Shown piece by piece: positions 24,375 through 33,285 of a DNA stretch of 64,000 nucleotides. The notes below the pieces were generated by a model. It was not told the DNA's origin, did not search any database, and saw only the letters and a list, made by a program, of their open reading frames with translations. Every line of letters begins with the position of its first letter. Position 1 is the first letter of the stretch. The position numbers were made by a program, and so were the translations under genes. Origin of the DNA: Nakamurella sp040546275 (GTDB lineage: Bacteria; Actinomycetota; Actinomycetes; Mycobacteriales; Nakamurellaceae); the NCBI RefSeq assembly GCF_040546275.1, contig NZ_JBEPNO010000015.1:1-64000 (forward strand), written 5' to 3'.

Positions 24375-26807
24375 TCAGTGCGCGGGGTTGGCCAGGTAGT
24401 CCACTCCGCGCACGTGCCCACCGGCAACAACCGACAGTAGCTGCGCCGCAGTCGGATCCGTCGTTCCGCCAAACCACTGGGGAAGGTAGCGAGCATCGCG
24501 CAGTTGCACGATGTAGATGCCAGGCACCGCATTGTTGACCTGGAATGACCCGTCAGCCCGCGTGTAGGTGAAGTTCTTCGGTCCCTGCGGACTGAGGCTG
24601 TAAGGCGACGCGTAGACGAGCAATTCGGCGTTGGCCACGGGGCGTCCGGTCCGAGCGTCGACCACCTTGCCGGAGATCTTCCCGGTGCCGCTCACCAGTG
24701 CGGGGTCGTGGACACCGAGCAACGTTTCGTCGGCTACCACCGTCGACCCGGCGGAGACCGAGATCGCCGTGGCAGCGGCCTGACTAGCCGCACCGGCGTC
24801 CGTACCGTTGAACCAGGACGTCACGTAGTGCCGAGCCGGATCGGCGAACGCAATGGTGTAGTCGCCGGCGGCCACCTTGTCGGCCGCGAAGGTGCCGTTC
24901 TGACGGCTGCACGTCTTGTAGGCGACGACCGTCGGATTGGCGGTCGAATAGAGGAATGCGCAGGCGCCGACGATCTTCTCTCCGGTGCTGGTGTCGGTGA
25001 CGGCACCCCTGACCGACCCGGCGGCGGCCGCGGCGGGCAGCTGAACGCTCACGTCGGTGACAACGCCGGCCCCGTCGACGGTGATGGTCGAGGCATTATC
25101 CCGGTTGGCGGATCCCGCGACGGTCGCGCCGTACCACCGCGAGGCTGATCTCGGGGTGTCGCCGGACACGAAGACCTGATAGGAACCGGCAGGTACCGCA
25201 TCGATCTCGAACGACCCGGTTCTCGACGAGCAGGCGCGGCCCACCGAATAGGTCTGTCCCAGCGGATAAACCGCCGCGCAAGCCTTCGGCAGCGGCTTGC
25301 CCGTGGTCGCAGCCGTGATCTGTCCCGTGACAGCGCCTGCCAACGGAGTGGGGGCCACCTTCAGCACGGTCACCGTCAGCGTCTGGGTCAGGGCCGCGCC
25401 CTTCGCCTGCTTGGCCGTGACGACCACGTGATAGGTACCGGCGGTCCCTGCCGCCGGGACGCCACTGATGGTTGCCCTACCCGAACCGAGGTCGCTGAAT
25501 TGCAGGCCGCTGGGTAGTTGAGATTTCTTGACGCTCAGGCGTGGCACCGGATAGCCGCTGGCCCGCACCGTGAAGTTGGCGCTGGATCCCTGGACGACCG
25601 TGACAGAACTTGCCGAATCGATGCTGATCGGGGTGGGTGTACCCAGTCCATAGGCCCACTGCAGGCGGTTGTAGGCGCTGGGATTGGCGATGTGCGCGAG
25701 GTACGGCGCAGCAACGGTTCCCGAGCCGGTGAAATTCAACATGTTCCAGGAATCGCCCTGACGGTAGCCGGGCCAGAAGACGGATCCCATGCCGAGTTCA
25801 CGGATCGTGTCCGTCACCGCATACATGTACGAAACGGGGTTGCTACCGTCACGGGGTCCGTCGAAGTTGGCACCCTTGTTCAGCGTGGTACCGAATTCCC
25901 CGACGATCGTGCGCGATTCAAAACCGGCGATCTGCCCCTTGAACCAACTCTTCCAGTCCTGGTAGGTGTTGAAGCTCAGGCCGAAGGCACTGTAGACGTG
26001 GAGTTCGAGCAGGGTCCCGTCCAATCGTTGATCGTTGCCGACCGAACCCAGGTACCAGTCACCGCCAGGACCGGTTCCGGCGATGATGACCCGTGACCGC
26101 GGGAAAGTGGAGAAGTGCTGCAGCCAGCCGGCTGCGACATCGCGCCAATTGGTGGGGTTGCCGGCAACCCAGCCACTTGGGTCGTCGTTGTAACCCTGGG
26201 GCTCGTTGACCAGGTCCAGATACACATTGGCATCTTTTCCGAAAGCACTGATCACCCGCTGGTAGGTGTCGTAGAAGGTGGGGATGGCATTCGGTTCGAC
26301 CAGCATGAAGGTCCGATCCGGCCAGACCGACAGGATCACATTCATCTTCAGCTTGGTCGCCGCATCGACGATGCCGCGGTAGCTCGCCCACCAGGATCCA
26401 CTCACCGTCGCCTGATTGATGCCCAGTCGCACGGTATTGGCGTTGAGCACCGTCTTGAACTGCTGCAGAATCTGGGTCGACTTGCGGAACGTGGTCGCAT
26501 AGTCGTCAGTCGCCGACAACCCGCTGGGGACATTGTTGTCCTGGATGAAGTTGTCCCGCGGATCGGCCCAATTCACGCCGCGGAAACGGGCGGTCAGACT
26601 CTTGTCCTGATCGGCTGCGGGTGGAAACGTCGCGACCGTAGCGACTGCGGCACCGGACGAGGAAGGTGCAGACGGCGCTACGGCAGATGCCGCGGAGTCG
26701 GGAGTGCCACCCGGTGGCGCAGCTGAGGCCGAAACCAGCCCCAATCCCGAGGTCAACAAAAGCGCGCTGAGCGCAACGACGGTGCTCCGAAATAGAGATC
26801 TGGACAC
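24375..26807 (-). CDS. secreted GH5-type glycoside hydrolase with Ig-like and carboxypeptidase-regulatory-like repeats
   Basis: An 810-residue exported enzyme. The signal peptide (VVALSALLLTSGLGLVSASA) is followed by a Ser/Ala/Pro linker and a TIM-barrel domain (about 70-385). The acid/base Glu is in LDLVNEPQG, the nucleophile Glu in TIVGEFGT, and the substrate-site Asn-Glu pair is intact. An Ig-like putative-binding domain (about 390-475) and three Cna-B/carboxypeptidase-regulatory-like repeats follow, each with a Cys pair (ACAAVYPLG...ACSSRTG). It should cut beta-linked glucans, mannans or rutinosides. It is the first gene of the sugar cluster under a palindromic operator. Confidence 0.87.
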   Translation of the reverse strand: MSRSLFRSTVVALSALLLTSGLGLVSASAAPPGGTPDSAASAVAPSAPSSSGAAVATVATFPPAADQDKSLTARFRGVNWADPRDNFIQDNNVPSGLSATDDYATTFRKSTQILQQFKTVLNANTVRLGINQATVSGSWWASYRGIVDAATKLKMNVILSVWPDRTFMLVEPNAIPTFYDTYQRVISAFGKDANVYLDLVNEPQGYNDDPSGWVAGNPTNWRDVAAGWLQHFSTFPRSRVIIAGTGPGGDWYLGSVGNDQRLDGTLLELHVYSAFGLSFNTYQDWKSWFKGQIAGFESRTIVGEFGTTLNKGANFDGPRDGSNPVSYMYAVTDTIRELGMGSVFWPGYRQGDSWNMLNFTGSGTVAAPYLAHIANPSAYNRLQWAYGLGTPTPISIDSASSVTVVQGSSANFTVRASGYPVPRLSVKKSQLPSGLQFSDLGSGRATISGVPAAGTAGTYHVVVTAKQAKGAALTQTLTVTVLKVAPTPLAGAVTGQITAATTGKPLPKACAAVYPLGQTYSVGRACSSRTGSFEIDAVPAGSYQVFVSGDTPRSASRWYGATVAGSANRDNASTITVDGAGVVTDVSVQLPAAAAAGSVRGAVTDTSTGEKIVGACAFLYSTANPTVVAYKTCSRQNGTFAADKVAAGDYTIAFADPARHYVTSWFNGTDAGAASQAAATAISVSAGSTVVADETLLGVHDPALVSGTGKISGKVVDARTGRPVANAELLVYASPYSLSPQGPKNFTYTRADGSFQVNNAVPGIYIVQLRDARYLPQWFGGTTDPTAAQLLSVVAGGHVRGVDYLANPAH

Positions 26808-26924
26808 GTCTCACCCTTCCGCTGTCGAGCGTTGACCCGTCGGGCGTGAGTAAGGACCGCATCGGTGGGGTCGTCGCTACTGGCTTGAGCCACGGGTTTC
26901 ACCCAGTTCAGAGCGTCGCGGCGA

Positions 26925-26957
26925 ACTTAGCTTCATGCAGAAGCTAAGTCCTGTCAA
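26925..26957 (-). promoter_or_regulatory. promoter with operator palindrome before the GH5 gene
   Basis: A TTGACA -35 box (26957-26952, minus strand) is followed 2 bp later by a perfect 10-bp inverted repeat, ACTTAGCTTC (26925-26934) and GAAGCTAAGT (26940-26949) around 5 bp. A bound repressor would cover the spacer and -10. The divergent ROK regulator is the obvious candidate. The transcript would have a leader of about 120 bases. Confidence 0.7.
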
Positions 26958-27191
26958 GGACTCGATTTCCAAAATGCGGCATTCAAGACAGCAGGCGCAG
27001 AACTCACCACGGAGTTGGCCTCGCGGGAGAGTGTCCGGCGGGGACAGCGGAGTCCAACGACCCGGGACCTGCTTCCAACAAACAGTTTCCATGCGCTTTC
27101 ATGTTATCCATCGGGCGCTGTGCATCCGTGAGGTAGCGCCTCCGTCGCCGGCCACGCGGACCGCCCCTGCCCCCACTGGCTCGCAGGGCGA

Positions 27192-27220
27192 TTCACTTGT
27201 CTTCCCAGGTGAACTAACCT
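27192..27220 (+). promoter_or_regulatory. promoter of the ROK regulator
   Basis: TTCACT (27192-27197) and TAACCT (27215-27220) are a -35/-10 pair with a 17-bp spacer. TTCACTTG...CAGGTGAA, a near-perfect 8-bp inverted repeat, lies across it and may be an autoregulatory site. The expected start of transcription is a few bases before GTG 27233. Confidence 0.5.
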
Positions 27221-27232
27221 AGCGTCAGGCTG

Positions 27233-28468
27233 GTGGTCGACATGGTCAGCGCGCGGTCGGGTTCTCGCGGCGCACCACCTGCGGAACTGAGCCCACTGAG
27301 TCCTTCGGCTCGTACCTGCCTGGTGGAATTGATGGTCCACGGCCCACTCTCGCGCGCGGAACTGGCCAGACGACTGTCCCTGTCGTCCGGAAACCTGACG
27401 AAGATCACGCGGCCCTTGATCGACGGTGGATACGTGCGCGGGCTGGATGCGGAGATGTTGGCCCCCACCGGTCGCCCGTCCCACCGCCTGGAGGTGGTAC
27501 CTGACCGGGCGGTGTTCATCGGTATCAAGCTGACCGACGATCAGATGTATGTCGTCCTGACCGGCCTGACGGCCAACCTGGTCCACGACGAGCAGTACGA
27601 ATTGGGCAGCCACGATCCGGCCGCGGTGATCGAGCAGATTGCTCTCGCCATCAACCGGATACGCGACTCCGGCTATCCGCAGATCGCCGGAGTCGGGATC
27701 AGCCTGGCCGGAACCAGCACGCCGGCCAGTTCTCACGCGCGGAACTCGGAATATCTGGGTTGGTCGGACGTCCCGCTGGCGGAGTTGGTCGAAGCCAGGG
27801 TCGGCCTGCCGATCACCTTGGAGAACGACGTGCGAGCACTTGCCGCGGCCGAGCATTGGTTCGGTGCGGCAGCCGGTATCGACGATTTTGCTCTGATCAC
27901 CGTCGGTGTGGGTATCGGATGCGCGATGGTGATCAACGGCGAATTGGTGTCCGGGCAGGAGGGCACGGCCGGGATGATCGAGCACTGGCAGATCGACGAC
28001 CGGGGCAGCCTGTGCGAGCTGGGCCACCGCGGCTGCCTGCGGTCGTACCTGACGACGTCCGCGATCACCCGGACGGTCGCCGTCGCGGCCGGCCTTCCTG
28101 GATTGACCTTTCAGGACTGCGTCGATCGCTCCCGAGCCGGTGATCCGTTGGCCGACCGGGTGTTCCAGGATGCCGGTCGCGCTCTCGGGATCCTGGTGGC
28201 GCTGCTGGTCAATCTGATGGGTCCACAGCTGGTGTTGCTCTCCGGCGAGAGCTATCAGATGTACCAGGCCGGCGAGTCGGCCATCCGCGCCGCGATGGCC
28301 GAGCACCTGCACTGGAGCGTGCACCCTCCTGAGCTGCAGGTCAGGCCTCTCACCTTCACCGCGTGGGCCCGGGGTGCGGCAGTCATCGCCATCCAGCGCC
28401 ACGTCGACCTGCTGACCAGGGCGCCTCCTGGAGCGGCCTGGGGAGCCAAAGGGACGCGGCAATCATGA
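27233..28468 (+). CDS. ROK-family transcriptional regulator
   Basis: A 411-residue repressor-type protein. A winged HTH (SRAELARRLSLSSGNLTKITRPLIDGGYV, about residues 40-70, shown in part) precedes a ROK sugar-kinase-like domain with GVGISLAGT, TVGVGIGCAMVINGEL and the zinc-like segment CELGHRGCLRSYL. ROK regulators sense sugars or sugar phosphates. It is divergent from the GH5-GH78 genes and probably controls them. The third Cys of the usual CxCGxxGC motif is missing, so zinc binding may be altered. ATG 27242 is an alternative start. Confidence 0.85.
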   Translation: MVDMVSARSGSRGAPPAELSPLSPSARTCLVELMVHGPLSRAELARRLSLSSGNLTKITRPLIDGGYVRGLDAEMLAPTGRPSHRLEVVPDRAVFIGIKLTDDQMYVVLTGLTANLVHDEQYELGSHDPAAVIEQIALAINRIRDSGYPQIAGVGISLAGTSTPASSHARNSEYLGWSDVPLAELVEARVGLPITLENDVRALAAAEHWFGAAAGIDDFALITVGVGIGCAMVINGELVSGQEGTAGMIEHWQIDDRGSLCELGHRGCLRSYLTTSAITRTVAVAAGLPGLTFQDCVDRSRAGDPLADRVFQDAGRALGILVALLVNLMGPQLVLLSGESYQMYQAGESAIRAAMAEHLHWSVHPPELQVRPLTFTAWARGAAVIAIQRHVDLLTRAPPGAAWGAKGTRQS

Positions 28469-28523
28469 GGTTGGTGTCGGTTTCCTGTCCCAGACGCCCT
28501 TCCTCCTGGGCCTGAGCCCGTCG

Positions 28524-28811
28524 CTAGAATGCTCGCTTGGGCAGCTTGTGCTGCTCACGGAGTAATGAGAGCTCGTTCCGCTGACGCCTCTGGAGTGCGC
28601 TCACCTCGTCGGACTGCAGCCGGCCGAGATGCCTCGACACCTCATCGAACAGGCGACGTACTTCACCGATAACCTTCTTGTCCGGCAGACCCACCGCTTC
28701 CTTGCCGAGGGTCTGGAGCTGGCCAAGGTCAGCCCGCAGCTCCTCAGCAGCCTTCCGCTTGTACGTTCGCTTGATCAGGTCGGCGGTCTGGACGATCTGG
28801 TCAGGCGTCAT
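28524..28811 (-). CDS. small coiled-coil hypothetical protein
   Basis: A 95-residue protein with a perfect GGAGGA site before ATG 28811. It is almost entirely helical and charged (LIKRTYKRKAAEELRADLG, RRLFDEVSRHLGRLQ, ALQRRQRNELSLLRE), indicating a coiled coil. No family, signal or membrane segment is recognised. It lies downstream of the GlxA-type regulator on the same strand, with 82 bp between them. Longer frames upstream are non-coding. Confidence 0.6.
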   Translation of the reverse strand: MTPDQIVQTADLIKRTYKRKAAEELRADLGQLQTLGKEAVGLPDKKVIGEVRRLFDEVSRHLGRLQSDEVSALQRRQRNELSLLREQHKLPKRAF

Positions 28812-28893
28812 GCTTCCTCCATCGGTAGATACCGAGATTGACACAGGCCAGCCCGATCGACGCGAGGGGGTCCGGTGATGATGGGCGGCAACC

Positions 28894-29862
28894 TCAGACC
28901 GGGCTGGCCGAAGGCCGGAAGCTCTGGCGGTAGCGGCTGGGGCTGATCCGAGCGACACGGGTGAAGTGGGTGCGCAGGGTTTGGACGGAACCGAAGCCGC
29001 ACTGCGTGGCGATGCGCTCGATGGTGTCGTCGGTGGTCTCCAGAAGTTCCTGCGCTCGCGAGACACGTTCGTGCATCAGCCATTGCAGCGGAGTGGTGCC
29101 GGTGCGGGCCCGGAAGTGGCGGACGAAGGTGCGTTGGCTCATCGCCGCCCCCCCGGCGAGATCGTCGAGGGTCAGCGGGCGATGCAGCTGTGAGCGGGCC
29201 CAGGCCAGGACCGGGCTCAGGTCGGTCGATTCGCCCGTATGCAGGGGTTGGTCGATGTACTGCGCCTGGCCGCCGTCGCGATGCGCCGGAAGCACCATGC
29301 GACGGGCCAGGGCGTTGGCGAACCGGGCGCCGTGGTCGAGCCGGATCAGGCTGAGACACAGGTCCAGGCCGGCACATTCGCCCGCGGAGGTGAAGATCTG
29401 GCCGTCCTGGGTGTAGAGCACATTCGGATCCAGCAGCACGTTCGGCCAGCGCCTGGTCAGCTCGGCGCCGTGCATCCAGTGGGTGGTGGCCCTCCGCCCG
29501 TCGAGCAACCCGGCCGCAGCCAGGGTGAACGCGCCAGTGCAGATCGAGGCGATGCGCGCACCGCGGGCGTGCGCGAGGCGGAGCGCCTCGAGCAGATCCG
29601 GCGGCGGATCACCCTGCAGGTCAACACAAGCCGGGACGATCACGGTGTCGGCCTTGGCCAGCTCCTCCAACCCTGGCGCTTCGCCCAGCAGGAGACCTTC
29701 CGCGGTGCGGACGGGTCCGTTCTCGCCGCGACAGAGGACAACCTCGTACCACGGCACCGGAAAATCCCGCCTCGGCCGGCCGAAAACTTCGCAGGCGACC
29801 GCGACCTCGAAGATCGGTACGTGGGCGGTGAGCGGCACGACCACGCGATGGGGAGACAGCAT
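28894..29862 (-). CDS. GlxA-family AraC-type regulator
   Basis: A 322-residue regulator. The N-terminal DJ-1/PfpI-like domain carries IASICTGAFTLAAAGLLDG around a nucleophile-elbow Cys (about residue 107). The C-terminal AraC domain has two HTHs (TLDDLAGGAAMSQRTFVRHF and IERIATQCGFGSVQTLRTHF), ending SPSRYRQSFR. Members control catabolic genes for small metabolites. It is divergent from, and 72 bp from, the saccharopine-dehydrogenase-like gene, which it probably regulates. Confidence 0.87.
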   Translation of the reverse strand: MLSPHRVVVPLTAHVPIFEVAVACEVFGRPRRDFPVPWYEVVLCRGENGPVRTAEGLLLGEAPGLEELAKADTVIVPACVDLQGDPPPDLLEALRLAHARGARIASICTGAFTLAAAGLLDGRRATTHWMHGAELTRRWPNVLLDPNVLYTQDGQIFTSAGECAGLDLCLSLIRLDHGARFANALARRMVLPAHRDGGQAQYIDQPLHTGESTDLSPVLAWARSQLHRPLTLDDLAGGAAMSQRTFVRHFRARTGTTPLQWLMHERVSRAQELLETTDDTIERIATQCGFGSVQTLRTHFTRVARISPSRYRQSFRPSASPV

Positions 29863-29934
29863 GGCGTGAATCTAGCCCTCATTGGCATTCCCGCCACTCA
29901 CTGGGCACTGACGGATCAGGCCATTCTTGATCGC

Positions 29935-30993
29935 ATGACGCCCCCGAGACCAGGTCACCGCCCATCGCATTCCGATGTTTCGAACTCAAAAGGCACGGTC
30001 ACCGTCTTCGGTGCCTATGGGCACACGGCCGGCTTCGTCGCCTCGGAGCTGACCCTGCGCGGCTGGGACCTGATCCTCTCCGGACGAGACGCGGACAAGC
30101 TGCAGGCCGCCGCCGACCGTCATCCAGGATCCGGCTCGCGTGTCGCGTCCATCGAGGACCTGGACTCCGTGGACAGAGCCCTCGCCGGAGCCGCCGCAGT
30201 CATCAACTGCGCCGGACCTTTCGGCGAGAGCACACCGGCCCTCATCGACGCGGCGCTCCGGGCCGGCATTCCCTACATCGACTTCACCGCAGAGCCTTTC
30301 GTCACGATCGAGACCTTCGAGAACTACACCGATCCCGCTCGTGACGCCGGCATCGTGGTCCTGCCGTCGATGGGATTCTTCGGCGCTCTGGGTGATCTGT
30401 TGGCGACCGCCGCCATGGGCGACTGGCCCAGCGCGGACGAGATCACCGTGGCTGTCGCCCTCGATAGCTGGACGCCGACCCGAGGTACGCGGCTGGCTGG
30501 CGAACGCCGGGCGGGTCGGCGCCTCGTGTGGACGGATGACCACATGACGGAACGCTCCGACCAGGAGCCCAGACCCATTGGGAAGTGGGACTTCCCGGCA
30601 CCGTTCGGCACGCAGCAGGTCGAGGGCGAGTTCTCCACCGTCGACACCCTGACGATCGCCCACCACCTCTCCGTCCCGCAGATCAGCACCTATTTTTACC
30701 TGGACGCGACCGGCGACCCTGATCGGAGCATCGAGGCGCCAGTCGGACGGTCTGCCCAGGTGTTCGTGATAGAGGCCGCAGCCCGTCGGGATGGCCAGGA
30801 GCGGCGGGTGACCGCTCGGGGACGTGACATCTACGCCGTCACCGCCCCTCTCGTGGTGGAAGCGCTCGAGCGGATCCTCGATGGCCGTTGCTTCGTCACG
30901 GGAGTCGTCTCGGCCGGCGAAGCCTTCGACACCCAGGATTTCCTCGGGGCGCTGCACGAAGATCCGGAGAACGGGTTCAGCCTCGACCGGTGA
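29935..30993 (+). CDS. saccharopine-dehydrogenase-like NAD(P)-binding oxidoreductase
   Basis: A 352-residue protein starting at ATG 29935. A Rossmann nucleotide site is formed by VTVFGAYGHTAGFVASEL, then ILSGRDADKL and VINCAGPFGES. This is the Sacchrp_dh_NADP pattern found in many actinobacterial oxidoreductases of unknown substrate. The C-terminal half (from about 180) is an alpha/beta domain including PAPFGTQQVEGEF. It is a likely target of the divergent GlxA-type regulator. The long open frame upstream of 29935 runs antisense to the regulator and is not used. Confidence 0.82.
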   Translation: MTPPRPGHRPSHSDVSNSKGTVTVFGAYGHTAGFVASELTLRGWDLILSGRDADKLQAAADRHPGSGSRVASIEDLDSVDRALAGAAAVINCAGPFGESTPALIDAALRAGIPYIDFTAEPFVTIETFENYTDPARDAGIVVLPSMGFFGALGDLLATAAMGDWPSADEITVAVALDSWTPTRGTRLAGERRAGRRLVWTDDHMTERSDQEPRPIGKWDFPAPFGTQQVEGEFSTVDTLTIAHHLSVPQISTYFYLDATGDPDRSIEAPVGRSAQVFVIEAAARRDGQERRVTARGRDIYAVTAPLVVEALERILDGRCFVTGVVSAGEAFDTQDFLGALHEDPENGFSLDR

Positions 30994-31308
30994 TGTGACA
31001 TGGTCCGGGATCGTTTCACAGCGGGCCGAGGGTGTTGCCTGAATTCAGCGTGCCTGAGTGAGCGTCGTGGTGGCGAAGTCGTTCTCCCGGGGTGGTCCTT
31101 TCGATCGGAGGGTCCGAACTAGCGTTCCCTGAACATTTTTCGGTCGCAACGTGACCTACGCGCCAGTGACTTAACGCAACCTTTCGTTGCGATTGCCAGT
31201 AGCCGCCTGGAGGATCCGAGGCAACCCGGCGCTTCGCCCCCGCCGTCCTGCATTTCGTGCTCAGCGCAGCTGCTGGCATGATTTCAGCAAACGTGGCAGA
31301 CTTGTCGA
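30994..31308. other. intergenic region before the AbrB/PIN pair
   Basis: About 315 bp without a gene. CGCAAC (31175-31180) and GTTGCG (31186-31191) form a 6-bp hairpin that may end transcription of the oxidoreductase gene. No clear promoter for the following antitoxin could be assigned. Confidence 0.4.
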
Positions 31309-31551
31309 ATGGATGCCACGGTGGTGTTGGGTCAGCAAGGTCGATTGGTGATCCCGGCAAACGTTCGCGCGGCGCTCGGACTGGCGCCCGGCGATCAACT
31401 GCACCTGCACGTTGCCGGCCCTCGGCTGGTTCTCGAGCGTCCAGCCGATGCCGTCACCGAGTTGCGGGCGTTGGGTTCTCTCGTGCCCCGGTCACGATCC
31501 CTGGTCGAAGAACTTCTCGCCGAACGACGGCTGGCCGCCGCGACCGAATGA
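31309..31551 (+). CDS. AbrB/MazE-type VapB antitoxin
   Basis: An 80-residue swapped-hairpin protein. VVLGQQGRLVIPANVRAALGLAPGDQLHLH is the AbrB/SpoVT DNA-binding fold, followed by a toxin-binding tail (SRSLVEELLAERRLAAATE). The stop overlaps the PIN start as ATGA. An ATG 4 bases earlier is out of frame. Confidence 0.87.
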   Translation: MDATVVLGQQGRLVIPANVRAALGLAPGDQLHLHVAGPRLVLERPADAVTELRALGSLVPRSRSLVEELLAERRLAAATE

Positions 31552-31928
31552 CCGTCCTCGATGCCTCGGCAGTGCTGGCCCTCATCCACGGCGAACCCGG
31601 CAGCGACACTGTGGCCCGAGAGATCTCCGGTGCAGTCTTGGGCGCTGCCAATCTAGCCGAAGTGGTCGGCAAGCTCGTCGATGCTGACATCGACGTCGTC
31701 CGATTGCGCGAACTGCTCAGTGCAGCAGGTGTCGTCATCGAGCCGCTGAGCGCGGCCGACGCCGAACTGGCCGGCGCACTCCGATCCATCGACGGTGGCC
31801 GGGCACTGTCCTTGGGCGATCGCTGCTGCCTGGCCCTCACCATCAGAAGCGTGCCGCCAGAGGTTCTCACTGCCGATCGCGTCTGGGCCGATCTCGACCT
31901 GCCGATCAACGTTCGGTTGATTCGTTAG
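31548..31928 (+). CDS. VapC-type PIN-domain toxin
   Basis: A 126-residue PIN ribonuclease with the acidic residues in VLDASAVLALIHGE, AANLAEVVGK, LSLGDRCCLAL and LTADRVWADLD, all present, so it should be active. It pairs with the AbrB-type antitoxin it overlaps. Its end overlaps the tail of a decayed two-component gene on the other strand. Confidence 0.87.
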   Translation: MTVLDASAVLALIHGEPGSDTVAREISGAVLGAANLAEVVGKLVDADIDVVRLRELLSAAGVVIEPLSAADAELAGALRSIDGGRALSLGDRCCLALTIRSVPPEVLTADRVWADLDLPINVRLIR

Positions 31929-32759
31929 GTCTCTGCGCGTGGGCCGGGACCGCGAGCACCCGACGGTTGCTGTCGGCGTCAGCGTGCAGGTCGAGCTTCG
32001 AGAAGATCGTGCTGACAACGGGTTCCACCGTCTTGATGCTCAAGTGGAGTTCCCTACTGATTGCGGCGTTCGAGAGGCCGAGCGCCATCAGCTCGAGGAC
32101 GTCCCGTTCTCTGCAGCAGAGTGGCCGAGATCAGTCCAGGCCCGGGTGTCCCCCAGATCGCCAGGCCCAGGACCAATGCGGTCACCGACACCGCGGCGGC
32201 CGCGAGCATCCAGGCCAGTTGCCGTCGGACCCGGCCGTCCGACGAACGCCAGCGGACAGCGACCGCCACCACCCAGAGCACCTGGAATCCGATGTAGGCG
32301 GGATGGGCGATGCCGGCCCAGGCGGACGTGACGCCGGCCGGGGTCCCGGCATTGAACGGATGATCGCTGACCACTCCGGCCGATGCGTACTCCACGGGCC
32401 AGATCGCCGACAGCGACGCGCACGCGACCGTCACCACGAGGACCACTGCGGCTACCCACCGCCATCCTCGGGAGGGCAGTCGCCCGTCGGGGAAGCAGAT
32501 GACGGCGAAAGTCGTCAGCATCAGCGCGACATCACCGCCTCGACGACCCCGGTGGCCATGAACAGCAGGCCCTCGCGATGGCCGGGGCGTTGGGACAGAA
32601 TGTAGGAGCCGACGATCGAGAAACTCAGCGCCAGCAATCCGTTGTGCAGGTTCGAGACCCATAGGCCGTGCTCGGCCCGAACGCGATCAGCACGACCACC
32701 ACGCTGACGACGACCAACGGCGGCAGCCCACGCAAGCCCAGAACGTCGGCGTTTGCCAT
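31910..32759 (-). pseudogene. decayed membrane sensor kinase joined to a LuxR output domain
   Basis: Leftward from ATG near 32759, three frames in turn carry PPLVVVSVVVVLIAFGPS; then NLHNGLLALSFSIVGSYIL and REGLLFMATGV; then LMLTTFAVICFPDG, VAAVVLVVTVACASL and LAWMLAAAAVSVTALVLGL. These are membrane helices of a histidine-kinase-like sensor. The kinase core is absent. Instead the DNA runs straight into CRERDVLELMALG and SNAAISRELHLSIKTVEP, the LuxR HTH of a response regulator. A large deletion seems to have fused the front of the kinase gene to the end of its regulator gene, with at least two further frameshifts. Confidence 0.7.
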
Positions 32760-32780
32760 CGGACCATCGTGTCACGGTCC

Positions 32781-33211
32781 ATGAACCCCGCCATTGCCAC
32801 CGCTTCCGATCTCCGACAAGCCACGCCGACCGAGCGCTTGCTGACCAGCACCCTGCTGATCGCGCCGGTCATCTACCTGGCCGCCGACTCGATGTATGCC
32901 GCCCGCGGCTGGAACGACGCCACCGCCGGGGTGCTCCACGTCCTGGGAGCCATCGCGTACGGGTTCGTCGTCCTACGCATCGCGCGAACCTGATCAAGCC
33001 GCTGGGACTGTTCTTCCCGCTGTCATTCGCGCTGATCGGCTGGGCGCTGCTGAGGTTGGGCCACCGCTGGCAGGGCCTGCTCGTCCTCGTCGCGATCCTC
33101 GCCTGGCCCGTTGCGCACATCGGCAACATCGCCGCCGTGGCTGTGCCCGTCAACGTCGCTCTCGTCGTTGCCTTCGGCAGCCTGGTCTGGGCGCGGGCCG
33201 ACTCGGCGTGA
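32781..33211 (+). pseudogene. decayed multi-helix membrane protein
   Basis: The first frame (MNPAIATASDLRQATPTERLL, then LLIAPVIYLAADSMYAARGW and VLHVLGAIAYGFVVL) stops at 32993. An overlapping frame resumes with LIKPLGLFFPLSFALIGWALL, LVLVAILAWPVAHIGNI and VPVNVALVVAFGSLVW to 33211. Several helices expected between them seem to be missing. It is divergent from the decayed two-component gene, and both were probably lost together. Confidence 0.6.
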
Positions 33212-33285
33212 GGGTTCGGACGAATTCGCACTCTCGGTAGTCGGCTCCGACCGACGTCTCGTTCCGCGCCCGGCAAGATGGTGGC

